Shown here: positions 1-7,184 of the stretch, in pieces
Numbering within the stretch: position 1 is the stretch's first letter
Layout of the letters: the number at the start of each line of letters is the position of its first letter
Source of the DNA: a bacterium
Lineage (GTDB): Bacteria > Desulfobacterota > GWC2-55-46 > DRQE01
NCBI GenBank assembly: GCA_027017505.1
Contig: JALUQR010000123.1
Coordinates: 1-11,271 of the forward strand
Reading direction: 5' to 3'
Length of the DNA stretch: 11,271 bases
Notes under the pieces: generated by a model
The model's database searches: none
What the model was told of the DNA's origin: nothing
What the model saw: the letters and a program-made list of their open reading frames with translations, nothing else
Program-made: the position numbers and the translations under genes

Positions 1-1
1 A

Positions 2-22
2 CTGGAGGAAGTAGAGATTTAA
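2..22 (+). CDS. possible 3' tail of an upstream gene
   Basis: Frame 2 reads LEEVEI and then TAA at 20-22, which could be the end of a gene that starts left of the window. Six codons are too few for an assignment, and frame 1 also stays open to 36. This is a weak possibility only. Confidence 0.15.
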   Translation: MEEVEI

Positions 23-55
23 GAAGGGGAATATAATTTAAAATTTTCTGGACCG

Positions 56-68
56 TGTCCGTCAAATA
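56..68 (+). promoter_or_regulatory. TGTCCGTCAAATA motif, candidate ECF-type -10 region
   Basis: The 13-mer TGTCCGTCAAATA is repeated exactly at 4597-4609, upstream of the anti-sigma gene. It contains CGTC, a core often seen in -10 elements read by ECF sigma factors. No convincing -35 partner is visible in the AT-rich stretch at about 27-45. The element ends only 4 nt before the ATG at 73. If it is a -10, the transcript would be nearly leaderless, or translation would start at the in-frame ATG at 103. Confidence 0.45.
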
Positions 69-72
69 AAAA

Positions 73-1896
73 ATGAATAAATATGGCAAGAGTGTGATAG
101 ATATGGGAAGGATATTTTTAATCCTTATAGGCATTCTTATTTTCACCACATCTATGGTTGAGGCTGCAAAGGTTATTAATGAGTCTGTAAGGCAGGTTGG
201 CAACCGTGTGGTCTTCGAGTTCGACATAGAGGGCACAGAGAAGGAGACCGATGTAACCCTTACCCTAACCATAGATGGTAAAAAGTATACCGAAAAAGAC
301 CTCCACCTTGAGGGAGATTATGGAAAAGTAAAGGTGGGTAAAGGCAAACGCATCTACTGGAATGTGCTACAGGACTTTCCCCGTGGTTTGCATACAGAGT
401 TTGAGTGGGAGCTTCGGGCAGGCCCCGATGTGCCTGAAAACTTCGTCTTCGTAAAAGGCGGGTGTTTTAAGATGGGGGATCTGTGGGGAGATGGTCGGGC
501 CGATGAAAGGCCCGTGCATGAGGTATGCGTGGATGATTTTTATATAAGCAAATACGAGGTTACAGTTGGCGAGTTCAGGGAGTTTGTGGAGGATACGGGT
601 TATGTGACAGAGGCTGAGAGGAAGGATGAGTGCTGGGGTTGGACAGGCAAGGGATGGAAAAAGAGTAGAGACCTTTATTGGAACAATTCCGGTTTCTCGC
701 AAACAGACCGGCACCCAGTTGTCTGCGTTAGCTGGAACGATGCACAGGCATTCATAGAGTGGAAGAGGGATAAGATGGGCATGGATTTTCGCCTTCCAAC
801 TGAGGCTGAATGGGAATACGCCGCAAGAAGCGGTGGAAAAAGAGAGAAGTGGGCAGGGACCAATTCAAGGGCGGAACTTTACAGGTATGCCAACTTCTGC
901 GATAGTAGCTGTGATTTAAAGTGGAAGACCAGCAATCAGGACGATGGCTACAGGTTTACAGCCCCTGTTGGGAGTTTTAAGCCCAATGGGCTTGGTCTTT
1001 ACGACATGAGCGGCAATGTCTATGAGTGGGTTGAGGACTGGTATGATAAAGATTACTATAAACGAAGTCCCCGTGATAACCCCAGAGGTCCTGATTCGGG
1101 CTCCGACCGCGTCCATCGTGGTGGCTCTTGGTTCGATTTTCCGAGTGTTCTGCGTTCTTACTATCGCTCCCACGACACTCCTTCCGACAGTAACAACTTT
1201 ATGGGCTTTCGTCTCGTGGTTGGTGCTGCTGTAACATCTACCCGTGAAGTCAAATCTTACGGCAATGATTCTCTCTACAGAGAAGCCTATTCAACTGACT
1301 TTTCTACAAACCCACACTGGGTAACAAACAATAGCACCAATTATTACTGGAACAAGGCAGACGGCACATTCCACATAAAGCAGGTTAATGTTAATAACGG
1401 TGGTTACTATGCTTACTATGATGTAAGGCACAATGGTGGTTCTTTCAAATTAGAATGGGATATTATGATAACCTCTAACGATTACGCATCTGATGTGGGT
1501 TTCGGCATATTCGATAAAGACCTTGATACTCAAAGCGATAGTTATGTAAGGATATGGTTCACGAAAGAAGATAGAGGAAATATTATTTATTTTGCAGCAC
1601 ACGGCCTTAAGGGAATAAAAGGTGTTGATTCCTACCCTACTAAGTTTGCACTCGATACATGGTATCACATTGTTATCACATATGATGATTCAGCAGGCAC
1701 CCTTCAGGCCATTATAACTGAACGTGATACAGGAGTAATTTTAACCACACTCACTCTTACTAATGCGGGTCCCTTTGCTTCAGATATGGGGCTTATAGGT
1801 TCTTCGAATAGAAGAATAGGGAAGGACTTTCAAATTCCTGATGCTCGCTCTACAGGAAAGATAGACAATGTGAGATTTTTTGTTCCACGACGGTGA
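73..1896 (+). CDS. secreted FGE-sulfatase (SUMF1-like) domain protein with N-terminal beta-sandwich module and C-terminal ConA/LamG-like domain
   Basis: A 607-residue exported protein. A hydrophobic signal segment at about residues 12-30 ends in VEA|A. Residues about 32-116 form a beta-rich module shared almost exactly with the PDZ protein at 3795. Residues about 124-386 form an FGE-sulfatase/C-type-lectin-like domain with the family marks GGCFKMGD, EVTVGEF, HPVVCVSWNDA, RLPTEAEWEYAAR, GLYDMSGNVYEW, RGGSW and GFRLVV. Residues about 400-607 resemble a ConA/LamG-like beta-sandwich (FKLEWDIMI, VGFGIFD, DTWYHIVITY, KIDNVRFF). Residues 348-377 are the hypervariable stretch. The cysteines that make SUMF1-type enzymes catalytic (in its C-terminal GGSYMCHRSYC region) are absent, so ligand binding is likelier than catalysis. 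The 73 start has no Shine-Dalgarno; ATG 103 gives a shorter signal peptide and is a fair alternative. Confidence 0.88.
   Translation: MNKYGKSVIDMGRIFLILIGILIFTTSMVEAAKVINESVRQVGNRVVFEFDIEGTEKETDVTLTLTIDGKKYTEKDLHLEGDYGKVKVGKGKRIYWNVLQDFPRGLHTEFEWELRAGPDVPENFVFVKGGCFKMGDLWGDGRADERPVHEVCVDDFYISKYEVTVGEFREFVEDTGYVTEAERKDECWGWTGKGWKKSRDLYWNNSGFSQTDRHPVVCVSWNDAQAFIEWKRDKMGMDFRLPTEAEWEYAARSGGKREKWAGTNSRAELYRYANFCDSSCDLKWKTSNQDDGYRFTAPVGSFKPNGLGLYDMSGNVYEWVEDWYDKDYYKRSPRDNPRGPDSGSDRVHRGGSWFDFPSVLRSYYRSHDTPSDSNNFMGFRLVVGAAVTSTREVKSYGNDSLYREAYSTDFSTNPHWVTNNSTNYYWNKADGTFHIKQVNVNNGGYYAYYDVRHNGGSFKLEWDIMITSNDYASDVGFGIFDKDLDTQSDSYVRIWFTKEDRGNIIYFAAHGLKGIKGVDSYPTKFALDTWYHIVITYDDSAGTLQAIITERDTGVILTTLTLTNAGPFASDMGLIGSSNRRIGKDFQIPDARSTGKIDNVRFFVPRR
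166..422 (+). repeat. N-terminal module repeat, copy 1
   Basis: This 257-nt block matches 3882-4138 without gaps and at high nucleotide identity, including an identical run from TTCGAGTTCGAC through GAGACCGATGTA. It encodes the beta-rich module with DIEGTEKETDV, YTEKDLHLEGDYG and GKRIYWNVLQDFPRGLH. It marks the same domain joined to two different partners, FGE here and PDZ in the second copy. Confidence 0.9.
1114..1203 (+). other. hypervariable region of FGE domain (DGR VR-like), gene 1
   Basis: These 90 nt (residues 348-377) run from the codon before CGTGGTGGC to the codon before GGCTTTCGTCTCGTGG. Aligned codon by codon to 9808-9897, the scaffold positions RGG, P, LRS, R, TP and GFR are kept and the rest change. 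Twelve of about 17 changed codons keep the same third base, always T or C. That is what randomising AAT/AAC template codons at adenines would leave. No template repeat is present in the window. Confidence 0.6.
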
Positions 1897-1996
1897 GAAT
1901 ATAGCATGTCTGCAAAGGTTCTAAAATGTTGGTTTTTACTAACCTCCGGGTTTTCAAACTCAATAAGGGTAGTAATTTTTGTATGACAAAAGACAT

Positions 1997-2064
1997 GAGG
2001 TGATAGGATTGGGTAACTATTTATCGGCTTCCGCCTCGTGGTTGGGGCAAAGGACTTGAGATAA
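1997..2064 (+). pseudogene. deletion scar of a lost FGE-domain gene
   Basis: GAGGTGATAG at 1997-2006 is identical to the ribosome-binding leader of the FGE gene at 10007 (9996-10005). Only about 20 nt later, 2026-2064 reads GFRLVVGAKDLR and a TAA stop, matching the invariant C-terminal end of the three FGE genes (about 25 of 29 nt against 1198-1226). The body of the gene is missing. The preceding stretch from about 1947 also resembles the TTCGGGTTTTTAGATTT element that follows the other FGE genes, differing only by transitions. The simplest reading is an internal deletion of a fourth FGE copy. Confidence 0.6.
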
Positions 2065-2075
2065 ACCGTGTAACA

Positions 2076-2080
2076 GGAGG
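2076..2080 (+). promoter_or_regulatory. ribosome binding site for the caspase gene
   Basis: GGAGG lies 8 nt before ATG 2089 and fixes that start. It lies just downstream of the FGE scar stop codon, so the caspase gene may once have been translated right after an FGE gene. Confidence 0.75.
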
Positions 2081-2088
2081 TAGTTCAT

Positions 2089-3771
2089 ATGAAAAGGGTA
2101 GTCCTCGTTCTTATGGGGTTCATTCTTTTAACCGCCCTGCCTGCCATGGCAGGAAAGGGCAGTTTCAGGGTGAGCATAACACCTGCTCCGCCTAATCTTT
2201 CGGTAGAGGTCAGGTTTTCCGAGCCATCGGGAAACAACATCCTCGATGCAGAAGAGACAGGCACACTCACCCTAACGGTTACCAACACCGGCAGGGGTGA
2301 TGCCTTCGATGTGGAGGTAAAGATAAGGGCTAACAAGGATATAAGAGACCTCACTTATAAAGACACCCTCCAGCTTGGCACCATTCCTGCTGGCACAACC
2401 CGTAAGGTGAATATTCCCATAGAGGCAGGCGAGGATGTTCCCACAGAAGAGATCACCTTTACCATAGATGTCACAGAGGCGAATGGTTTTGATGCTGATC
2501 CTGTGAGGATATCCTTCAAGGTCAGGGAGTTCGAGCCACCAAAGCTCATAGTTGCAGATATAGGTATAGATGACCAGAACGGTAACTCCCGCGTGGAGCC
2601 AATGGAGATAGTCTCCGTAACCGTTAGGGTTCAGAACATAGGCTATGGCAATGCAAAGGGTGTAACAGTGGACATAGTGGCGGGCAAAAATGTCTTCATG
2701 GCTGGCGAGGGCACAACACACTTTGAGCTCGGTAACCTCGGGCCCGGTGAGTTCAGGGATGTGGAGTTCATGTTCTACACCAACAAACGCATAAAGAATG
2801 GCGAGGAGATACCCCTTGAAGTAAAGATAGGCGAGGCACGCCCCCGGTTCAATGTGGCAAAGGCTCTGGGTTTTAAGATGAACGCACGGCAGAGGAATGT
2901 AAGGGAGTTAGTAGTCAAAGGCATAGAGACACCCCGTGATGAGATAAAGATTGCAACAGGGCTCAGCGTTGATATAGAGCAGGACCTGCCCAGAACCCGC
3001 ATGGATAACAAAGATGCCATAGCTGTGGTCATAGGAAACAGGGATTATGAGAAGACAAAGCCCGTTGACTATGCACTTAACGATGCAAGGGCTGTAAAGC
3101 TGTATCTCATGGAGGTTCTGGGCTTCAAGGAGGGCAATATCTTCTTTGTAGAGAACGCCACAAAGGGAGATTTTGAGCTCTACTTCGGCAACAAGGACAA
3201 CTACCGTGGCAAGCTCTACAATGCTGTGAAGGAGGGCAAGTCCGATGTCTTCGTCTACTACTCTGGCCACGGTGCCCCCGGGCTTAAGGACAGGAAGGGA
3301 TACTTCGTTCCCGTTGAGGCAGACCCGCAGTATATAGAGCTTGGTGGCTATCCGCTGGATGTCTTCTACAGGAATCTTTCCAGGATACCTGCAAAAAGCC
3401 TTACCGTGGTGCTCGATGCCTGTTTTTCGGGTGCAAATATATTCGAGAACATATCGCCCATAGTGCTTGAGGTGGAAAACCCCATACTCTCCATGAAAAA
3501 CGGTGTTGTCATATCAAGCTCCCGCGGAAGACAGGTATCCACATGGTATAACGAGAAACGCCACGGCATGTTCACCTACTTCTTCCTCAAGGCTATACAC
3601 AACAGGAATGCAGACTTCGATAAAGACGGCAGACTTACCTTTGATGAGCTCTACCGCTTTATCTCTGACAAGACAGAGGGCGTTCCCTACTATGCACGCA
3701 GGCTCCACGGTGTGGACCAGATCCCCACCATAGAGGGGCAATACCGTGGCAAGATATTCGTGGAGTATTGA
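2089..3771 (+). CDS. exported caspase-fold peptidase (C14) with two CARDB-like repeats
   Basis: A 560-residue protein with a signal peptide (residues 1-21, cleavage about AMA|G). Residues about 30-147 and 152-270 are two beta-sandwich repeats of CARDB/COG1470 type; each has an acidic turn (NNILDAEETG, NSRVEPMEI) followed by a TVTNTGRG or RVQNIGYG motif. Residues about 306-555 are a caspase/metacaspase-like domain: AIAVVIGNRDY opens the first strand, YYSGHG carries the catalytic His at 394, and LDACFSG carries the catalytic Cys at 445. Both dyad residues are present, so activity is plausible, probably outside the cytoplasm. Aspartates in DFDKDGRLTFDEL (EF-hand-like) could bind calcium. It has a good Shine-Dalgarno. 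It sits between two genes that share an N-terminal module, suggesting work in one envelope complex. Substrate unknown. Confidence 0.88.
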   Translation: MKRVVLVLMGFILLTALPAMAGKGSFRVSITPAPPNLSVEVRFSEPSGNNILDAEETGTLTLTVTNTGRGDAFDVEVKIRANKDIRDLTYKDTLQLGTIPAGTTRKVNIPIEAGEDVPTEEITFTIDVTEANGFDADPVRISFKVREFEPPKLIVADIGIDDQNGNSRVEPMEIVSVTVRVQNIGYGNAKGVTVDIVAGKNVFMAGEGTTHFELGNLGPGEFRDVEFMFYTNKRIKNGEEIPLEVKIGEARPRFNVAKALGFKMNARQRNVRELVVKGIETPRDEIKIATGLSVDIEQDLPRTRMDNKDAIAVVIGNRDYEKTKPVDYALNDARAVKLYLMEVLGFKEGNIFFVENATKGDFELYFGNKDNYRGKLYNAVKEGKSDVFVYYSGHGAPGLKDRKGYFVPVEADPQYIELGGYPLDVFYRNLSRIPAKSLTVVLDACFSGANIFENISPIVLEVENPILSMKNGVVISSSRGRQVSTWYNEKRHGMFTYFFLKAIHNRNADFDKDGRLTFDELYRFISDKTEGVPYYARRLHGVDQIPTIEGQYRGKIFVEY

Positions 3772-3794
3772 GAAAGATGGGGAGGCAGATATAG

Positions 3795-4472
3795 ATGAGA
3801 GGTGGGTATATGAAAAAGGTAATGGTTTTACTGTTATGGGTTGTTCTTTTTGTCTCCATTCTTTCTGTGGATGCCCGTTCTGCAAGGGTCGTAAACGATA
3901 GTGTAAGGCAGGAGGGCAGCCGCGTTCTCTTCGAGTTCGACATAGAGGGCACAGAGAAGGAGACCGATGTATTCCTCACCCTCACCATAGATGGTAAAAG
4001 GTATACCGAAAAAGACCTCCACCTTGAAGGGGATTATGGCAGGGTGAAGATTGGTAAGGGCAAGCGCATCTACTGGAATGTGCTTCAGGACTTTCCCCGT
4101 GGCTTACATACAGAGTTTGAATGGGAGCTTCGGGCAGGTTCTAAGGAAAATAGTATGGTAATAATAGGCCCGATAGGTGTTGCCATACAGCAGATAACCC
4201 CTGACATAGCCAGCGCGATGGGACTCAAGGAGTCACGGGGTGCGCTTGTATCCTCTGTCATGCCAGGAGGCCCTGCGGACAAGGCGGGTATAAAACGGGG
4301 AGATATTATATTGGAGTTTGATAGAAAACCCATAAGGAATGTGAAGGATTTGCGTAGGGCACTTAAAGAAGCAGAGGATAAAATAGTAATACTGATAATG
4401 ATAAAGAGAATGGGCATTCTCCTTTATAAGGCCGTAAGGCTTAAAAAGATTTCAGCAGGATATACCCTCTGA
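3795..4472 (+). CDS. secreted beta-sandwich module fused to HtrA-type PDZ domain
   Basis: A 225-residue exported protein. After a signal peptide, residues about 30-115 copy the N-terminal module of the FGE protein at 73 almost exactly. Residues about 120-215 are a PDZ domain of HtrA/DegP type: IGVAIQQITPDIASAMGL is the carboxylate-loop side, followed by GALVSSVMPGGPADKAGIKR and GDIILEF. There is no protease domain, so it is a likely adaptor that binds C-termini of envelope proteins or tethers a protease. It follows the caspase stop by 23 nt and is probably co-transcribed with it. GGAGG at 3781 is 9 nt before ATG 3795. The in-frame ATG 3810 has AGAGG 7 nt upstream and gives a more typical MKK signal-peptide start, so either is possible. 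Confidence 0.85.
   Translation: MRGGYMKKVMVLLLWVVLFVSILSVDARSARVVNDSVRQEGSRVLFEFDIEGTEKETDVFLTLTIDGKRYTEKDLHLEGDYGRVKIGKGKRIYWNVLQDFPRGLHTEFEWELRAGSKENSMVIIGPIGVAIQQITPDIASAMGLKESRGALVSSVMPGGPADKAGIKRGDIILEFDRKPIRNVKDLRRALKEAEDKIVILIMIKRMGILLYKAVRLKKISAGYTL
3882..4138 (+). repeat. N-terminal module repeat, copy 2
   Basis: Gap-free partner of 166-422. Similarity ends sharply after CGGGCAGG, where the partner continues into the FGE domain and this copy into the PDZ domain. The sharp edge points to a domain-swap junction. Confidence 0.9.
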
Positions 4473-4514
4473 AAGAATTATTTAAGTAGAGACGCTCTCT
4501 GTGAGCTTATAATA

Positions 4515-4530
4515 ATATCGTTATATCGTT
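4515..4530 (+). repeat. tandem octamer ATATCGTT x2
   Basis: Two perfect adjacent copies of ATATCGTT lie in the 159-nt gap between the PDZ and anti-sigma genes, about 45 nt upstream of the candidate -35. It could be a regulator half-site pair or chance in AT-rich DNA. Confidence 0.35.
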
Positions 4531-4573
4531 CTTAGATTTACACCTCAGCTAGAATTTTCAAAGATTACTGTAC

Positions 4574-4609
4574 AAACCTTCAAATCTCAGAAAACCTGTC
4601 CGTCAAATA
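4574..4609 (+). promoter_or_regulatory. candidate ECF-sigma promoter of the anti-sigma operon
   Basis: AAACCTT at 4574-4580, 16 nt, then TGTCCGTCAAATA at 4597-4609. AACC/AACT-type -35 elements and CGTC-containing -10 elements are typical of ECF sigma factors, and the gene downstream looks like an anti-sigma factor, consistent with autoregulation. The same -10 13-mer precedes the FGE gene at 73. The assignment comes from pattern and context only; no transcript start is known. Confidence 0.5.
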
Positions 4610-4631
4610 CACAACAAAAAGATGGGACGAT

Positions 4632-5528
4632 ATGGAACACATAAAGCTTGAAAAACTCCTCTCTTACACAGAGGGCATGATAGGTGGTAGAGAAGCCACA
4701 GAGCTTGAAAGCCACATGGCCATATGCGACAGGTGCTGGAGGCTTTTTACCGCCATTAAGTCCACAGAAGAAAACATCAAAGACCTTCTACCCCCCGCAG
4801 AACCCGGTAAGGACTGCCCTGAGGAATGGCAACTCCTTGCCTTTATAAAAGACGAGCTCGAACCCGATGAAGCAAAGACAATAAAAGAACACACAGAGGA
4901 CTGTAACCACTGCACAGAAAGGCTTGCCTTCTACCATAAAAACCCGGTGCCAGAAACTCATCCCCTTACCACCCCGCAGGAATGGAGAGAGATGGCATAC
5001 AGAAGCCTTACCGTAGAAGGCAAGCCCCATACCACCGCAGGTGAAGAAAAGCCCTCTCTGCTTGGGAGCATTTACGAGTGGTTTACTGCCATGGTCTCTG
5101 CACTTCCGCCGCTACCGGGCTATGCTATTGCAACCGTTGCGGTGGCACTCCTTATATGGATGGGCTTTAAAGAAAGGGTAACAGTGGTAACCATACCATC
5201 CTCCCAGCAGATAACCTATACCGCCGTCCCATCGAGCCTTGCCTTCATGGCAGGCAGAAAGGTCGAAAGGATAGACGGCATGACCATAACAAAAAAAGGG
5301 AGAAACCTTCTTTTCAATTGGAAGCCCATAGATGGCACAAAGAGATACACCTTTTCACTCAGAGAAGATGACAGACCCCTTATAGCAGATATGAAAACAG
5401 ATAAACCCGTGGCATCGGTGCCCCTTGCGAAACTCAAAGAGGGCAGGCTCTACCGCTGGCTCATAAGGGGCGAGACTTCGGATGGAAGGGGTTTTGAATA
5501 CACAGGGGAGTTCGTTCTAAAGAGGTAG
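4632..5528 (+). CDS. putative membrane anti-sigma factor with two zinc-finger (zf-HC2) motifs
   Basis: A 298-residue protein with no signal peptide. Two H-x3-C-x2-C motifs are visible: H28/C32/C35 and H87/C91/C94. Each has an upstream fourth ligand candidate, H3 and C62 (in DCPEEW). This is the zinc-bound anti-sigma (ZAS/zf-HC2) signature, in a tandem pair. Residues about 163-179 (YAIATVAVALLIWMGF) form one transmembrane helix. Residues about 200-298 are extracytoplasmic and look Ig/fibronectin-like (RYTFSLRED, LYRWLIRGE). By family logic the N-terminus would hold an ECF sigma factor in the cytoplasm and the outer domain would sense a signal. No sigma gene lies next to it. It heads the operon running to at least 7778. 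The Shine-Dalgarno is weak. Confidence 0.8.
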   Translation: MEHIKLEKLLSYTEGMIGGREATELESHMAICDRCWRLFTAIKSTEENIKDLLPPAEPGKDCPEEWQLLAFIKDELEPDEAKTIKEHTEDCNHCTERLAFYHKNPVPETHPLTTPQEWREMAYRSLTVEGKPHTTAGEEKPSLLGSIYEWFTAMVSALPPLPGYAIATVAVALLIWMGFKERVTVVTIPSSQQITYTAVPSSLAFMAGRKVERIDGMTITKKGRNLLFNWKPIDGTKRYTFSLREDDRPLIADMKTDKPVASVPLAKLKEGRLYRWLIRGETSDGRGFEYTGEFVLKR

Positions 5529-5532
5529 CCCT

Positions 5533-7182
5533 ATGGAGACACTAAAGAGGTTATTGATAGCCCTTCTTATCACATTCGTCGTTGGGGTCTTTATAGTTCT
5601 TGTGGCAAGGCTAATCTATGCAGAGAACAGGGGCACTTCCGGGTTCTGGCTTACAAGATACAGGGAGGTAAAGAGCGGTCCCCTCTATGAAAGGACCATG
5701 GAGGTATTCAGGAGGGTTGTTGCCTCTGCGGATAGAAGAAAGGGGGTTGAGCCACGGCTCCACATAATAGAGTATGACGGGCTTCCCTGGGCGCAATCAC
5801 TCGAAGACGGCTCCATAATACTCACCCGCAGGGCGGTTGAGTTCTGCCTGAAAGAAAAAGATAGAAGCCTTGCAGATGCAAGGCTTGCCTTCGTCATAGG
5901 GCATGAGCTTTCTCACCAATTCAACGGGGACTTCTGGCCTTATAGATTCATCTCCACCACGGGGGATAACCCCGAGTTTACAGGCATCCGTGAGTTTGCC
6001 CACTCCCCCGAGACACTGAAAGCCATGGAGCTACGGGCAGATCAGTATGGAATAATATATGCCAGTATCGCAGGCTTCAGGACAGATGCCATCGTATCGG
6101 CAGACACAAACTTCTTCAGCCAGTGGGCAAGGGCTGTGGACCCAACTCTCATGAACCTCAGCGCAGACCACCCCACGGTAATACAGCGCACCATGGCTGT
6201 AAGGGAAAGACTCAGGGAGGTAAGAAGAAAACTTTCCCTCTTCCACACAGGTGTTATAGCCTACGGGCTTGGCTGGTATGAGAGTGCGGCAGCCCTTTTC
6301 AGGGAGTTTCTCAAGTACTATCCATCCCGTGAGGTCTATCACAACATAGGGACCACATATCTCAAACGCGCCATAAGAGCCTATAGAGAGTGGAAGGGCA
6401 CGGAAGGTATCCCCTTCCACCTATCGATAGAGCTCGAGCCATACACAGGAGCCACATCCATAGAGGTAGCACTCTCCACACCCCGGGATGCACGCACCCG
6501 CTACAGAGAGAACATTGACAGGGCAATAGAGTATCTCAAAAAGGCTACAGAGAGTGACCCCTACTACTGGAGGGCAAGGAACAACCTTGGCACAGCCTAT
6601 ATACTCGAGGGAAGGCTCTACAGCGCCCTTTCCGAGCTCGATGAGGCCCTGAGGCTTTCGCCCGAAAACCCGGTGGTTCTAAATAACAGGGCTGTTGCCT
6701 ATTTTCTGCTTGCAGAAAGGCTTGGAAACGAAGGGCTCAGGGAGGTCGCCCTTTCGGACATGAAGAAACTCTCCGGCATAGACTGCCCTATCTACACAAA
6801 AAACCTTGCCATTGCAGGACTCGTTGAGGAATCCTCTACAGTGGCAGATGAACTTACCCTTACAGGTGCGGTATCCATGCCTGCGATAGAGCTATCCATC
6901 GAGCCGGGAAAGAGGCTTCCCAAAAAAGCCCTTGAGGAGGTGGTAGCCCTTACAACAGAAGATGGCAGAAGCCTCGGTGTATACGAAGACGCCGAGAACA
7001 GAGAGGTAGTCCTTACCGAGAATGGCGTTGTAAAGCTTGTCTTAAAGAGGGTTGAAGGGGGAAAGCCCGAAGCGGGGCACGGCGTGTGTCCAGGAGGGAT
7101 TCTCCTTACCACCAGCGATGGCAGGGGTATGGAGCTTAAAAACGGGATATTCTTTACCTTTGACATGAAAGAAAGGAGGTAG
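5533..7182 (+). CDS. membrane-anchored M48 metalloprotease with TPR repeats
   Basis: A 549-residue protein. Residues about 6-29 form an N-terminal membrane segment or uncleaved signal. The zinc protease site is HELSH (H124, E125, H128), and the third ligand is E166 in ELRADQYG, the M48 ExxxD signature. Residues about 235-290 and 326-400 contain TPR-like helical pairs (WYESAAALFREFLKYYP; WRARNNLGTAYILEGRLYSA). Residues about 430-549 are beta-rich and unassigned. The arrangement resembles BepA-type periplasmic M48-TPR proteases involved in outer-membrane protein quality control, but the C-terminal extension differs. It starts 4 nt after the anti-sigma gene, so it is translationally linked to it. 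That makes the anti-sigma protein a conceivable substrate; this is inference. Confidence 0.86.
   Translation: METLKRLLIALLITFVVGVFIVLVARLIYAENRGTSGFWLTRYREVKSGPLYERTMEVFRRVVASADRRKGVEPRLHIIEYDGLPWAQSLEDGSIILTRRAVEFCLKEKDRSLADARLAFVIGHELSHQFNGDFWPYRFISTTGDNPEFTGIREFAHSPETLKAMELRADQYGIIYASIAGFRTDAIVSADTNFFSQWARAVDPTLMNLSADHPTVIQRTMAVRERLREVRRKLSLFHTGVIAYGLGWYESAAALFREFLKYYPSREVYHNIGTTYLKRAIRAYREWKGTEGIPFHLSIELEPYTGATSIEVALSTPRDARTRYRENIDRAIEYLKKATESDPYYWRARNNLGTAYILEGRLYSALSELDEALRLSPENPVVLNNRAVAYFLLAERLGNEGLREVALSDMKKLSGIDCPIYTKNLAIAGLVEESSTVADELTLTGAVSMPAIELSIEPGKRLPKKALEEVVALTTEDGRSLGVYEDAENREVVLTENGVVKLVLKRVEGGKPEAGHGVCPGGILLTTSDGRGMELKNGIFFTFDMKERR
7173..7179 (+). promoter_or_regulatory. 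ribosome binding site for the LPP20-type lipoprotein gene
   Basis: AAGGAGG lies inside the last codons of the M48 gene, 5 nt before ATG 7185 and 8 nt before the next in-frame ATG 7188. Either ATG may be used, with no effect on the lipobox. Confidence 0.7.
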
Positions 7183-7184
7183 GT

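Noticed and set aside
1900..1960. Terminator after gene 1 (GTTGG-TTTTTA-CTAAC, AGGTT/AACCT)
   Set aside because: Stems are 5 bp with a wobble pair and no T-tract follows directly.
1940..2030. Template repeat (TR) of a DGR upstream of the GFRLVVG scar
   Set aside because: The sequence before the tail is not A-rich at codon positions and does not contain the CGTGGTGGCTC scaffold of the variable regions, so it does not align as a template. A deletion scar explains it better.
4480..4510. Terminator after the PDZ gene (AGAG-ACG-CTCT)
   Set aside because: A 4-bp stem with no T-tract is too weak to call.
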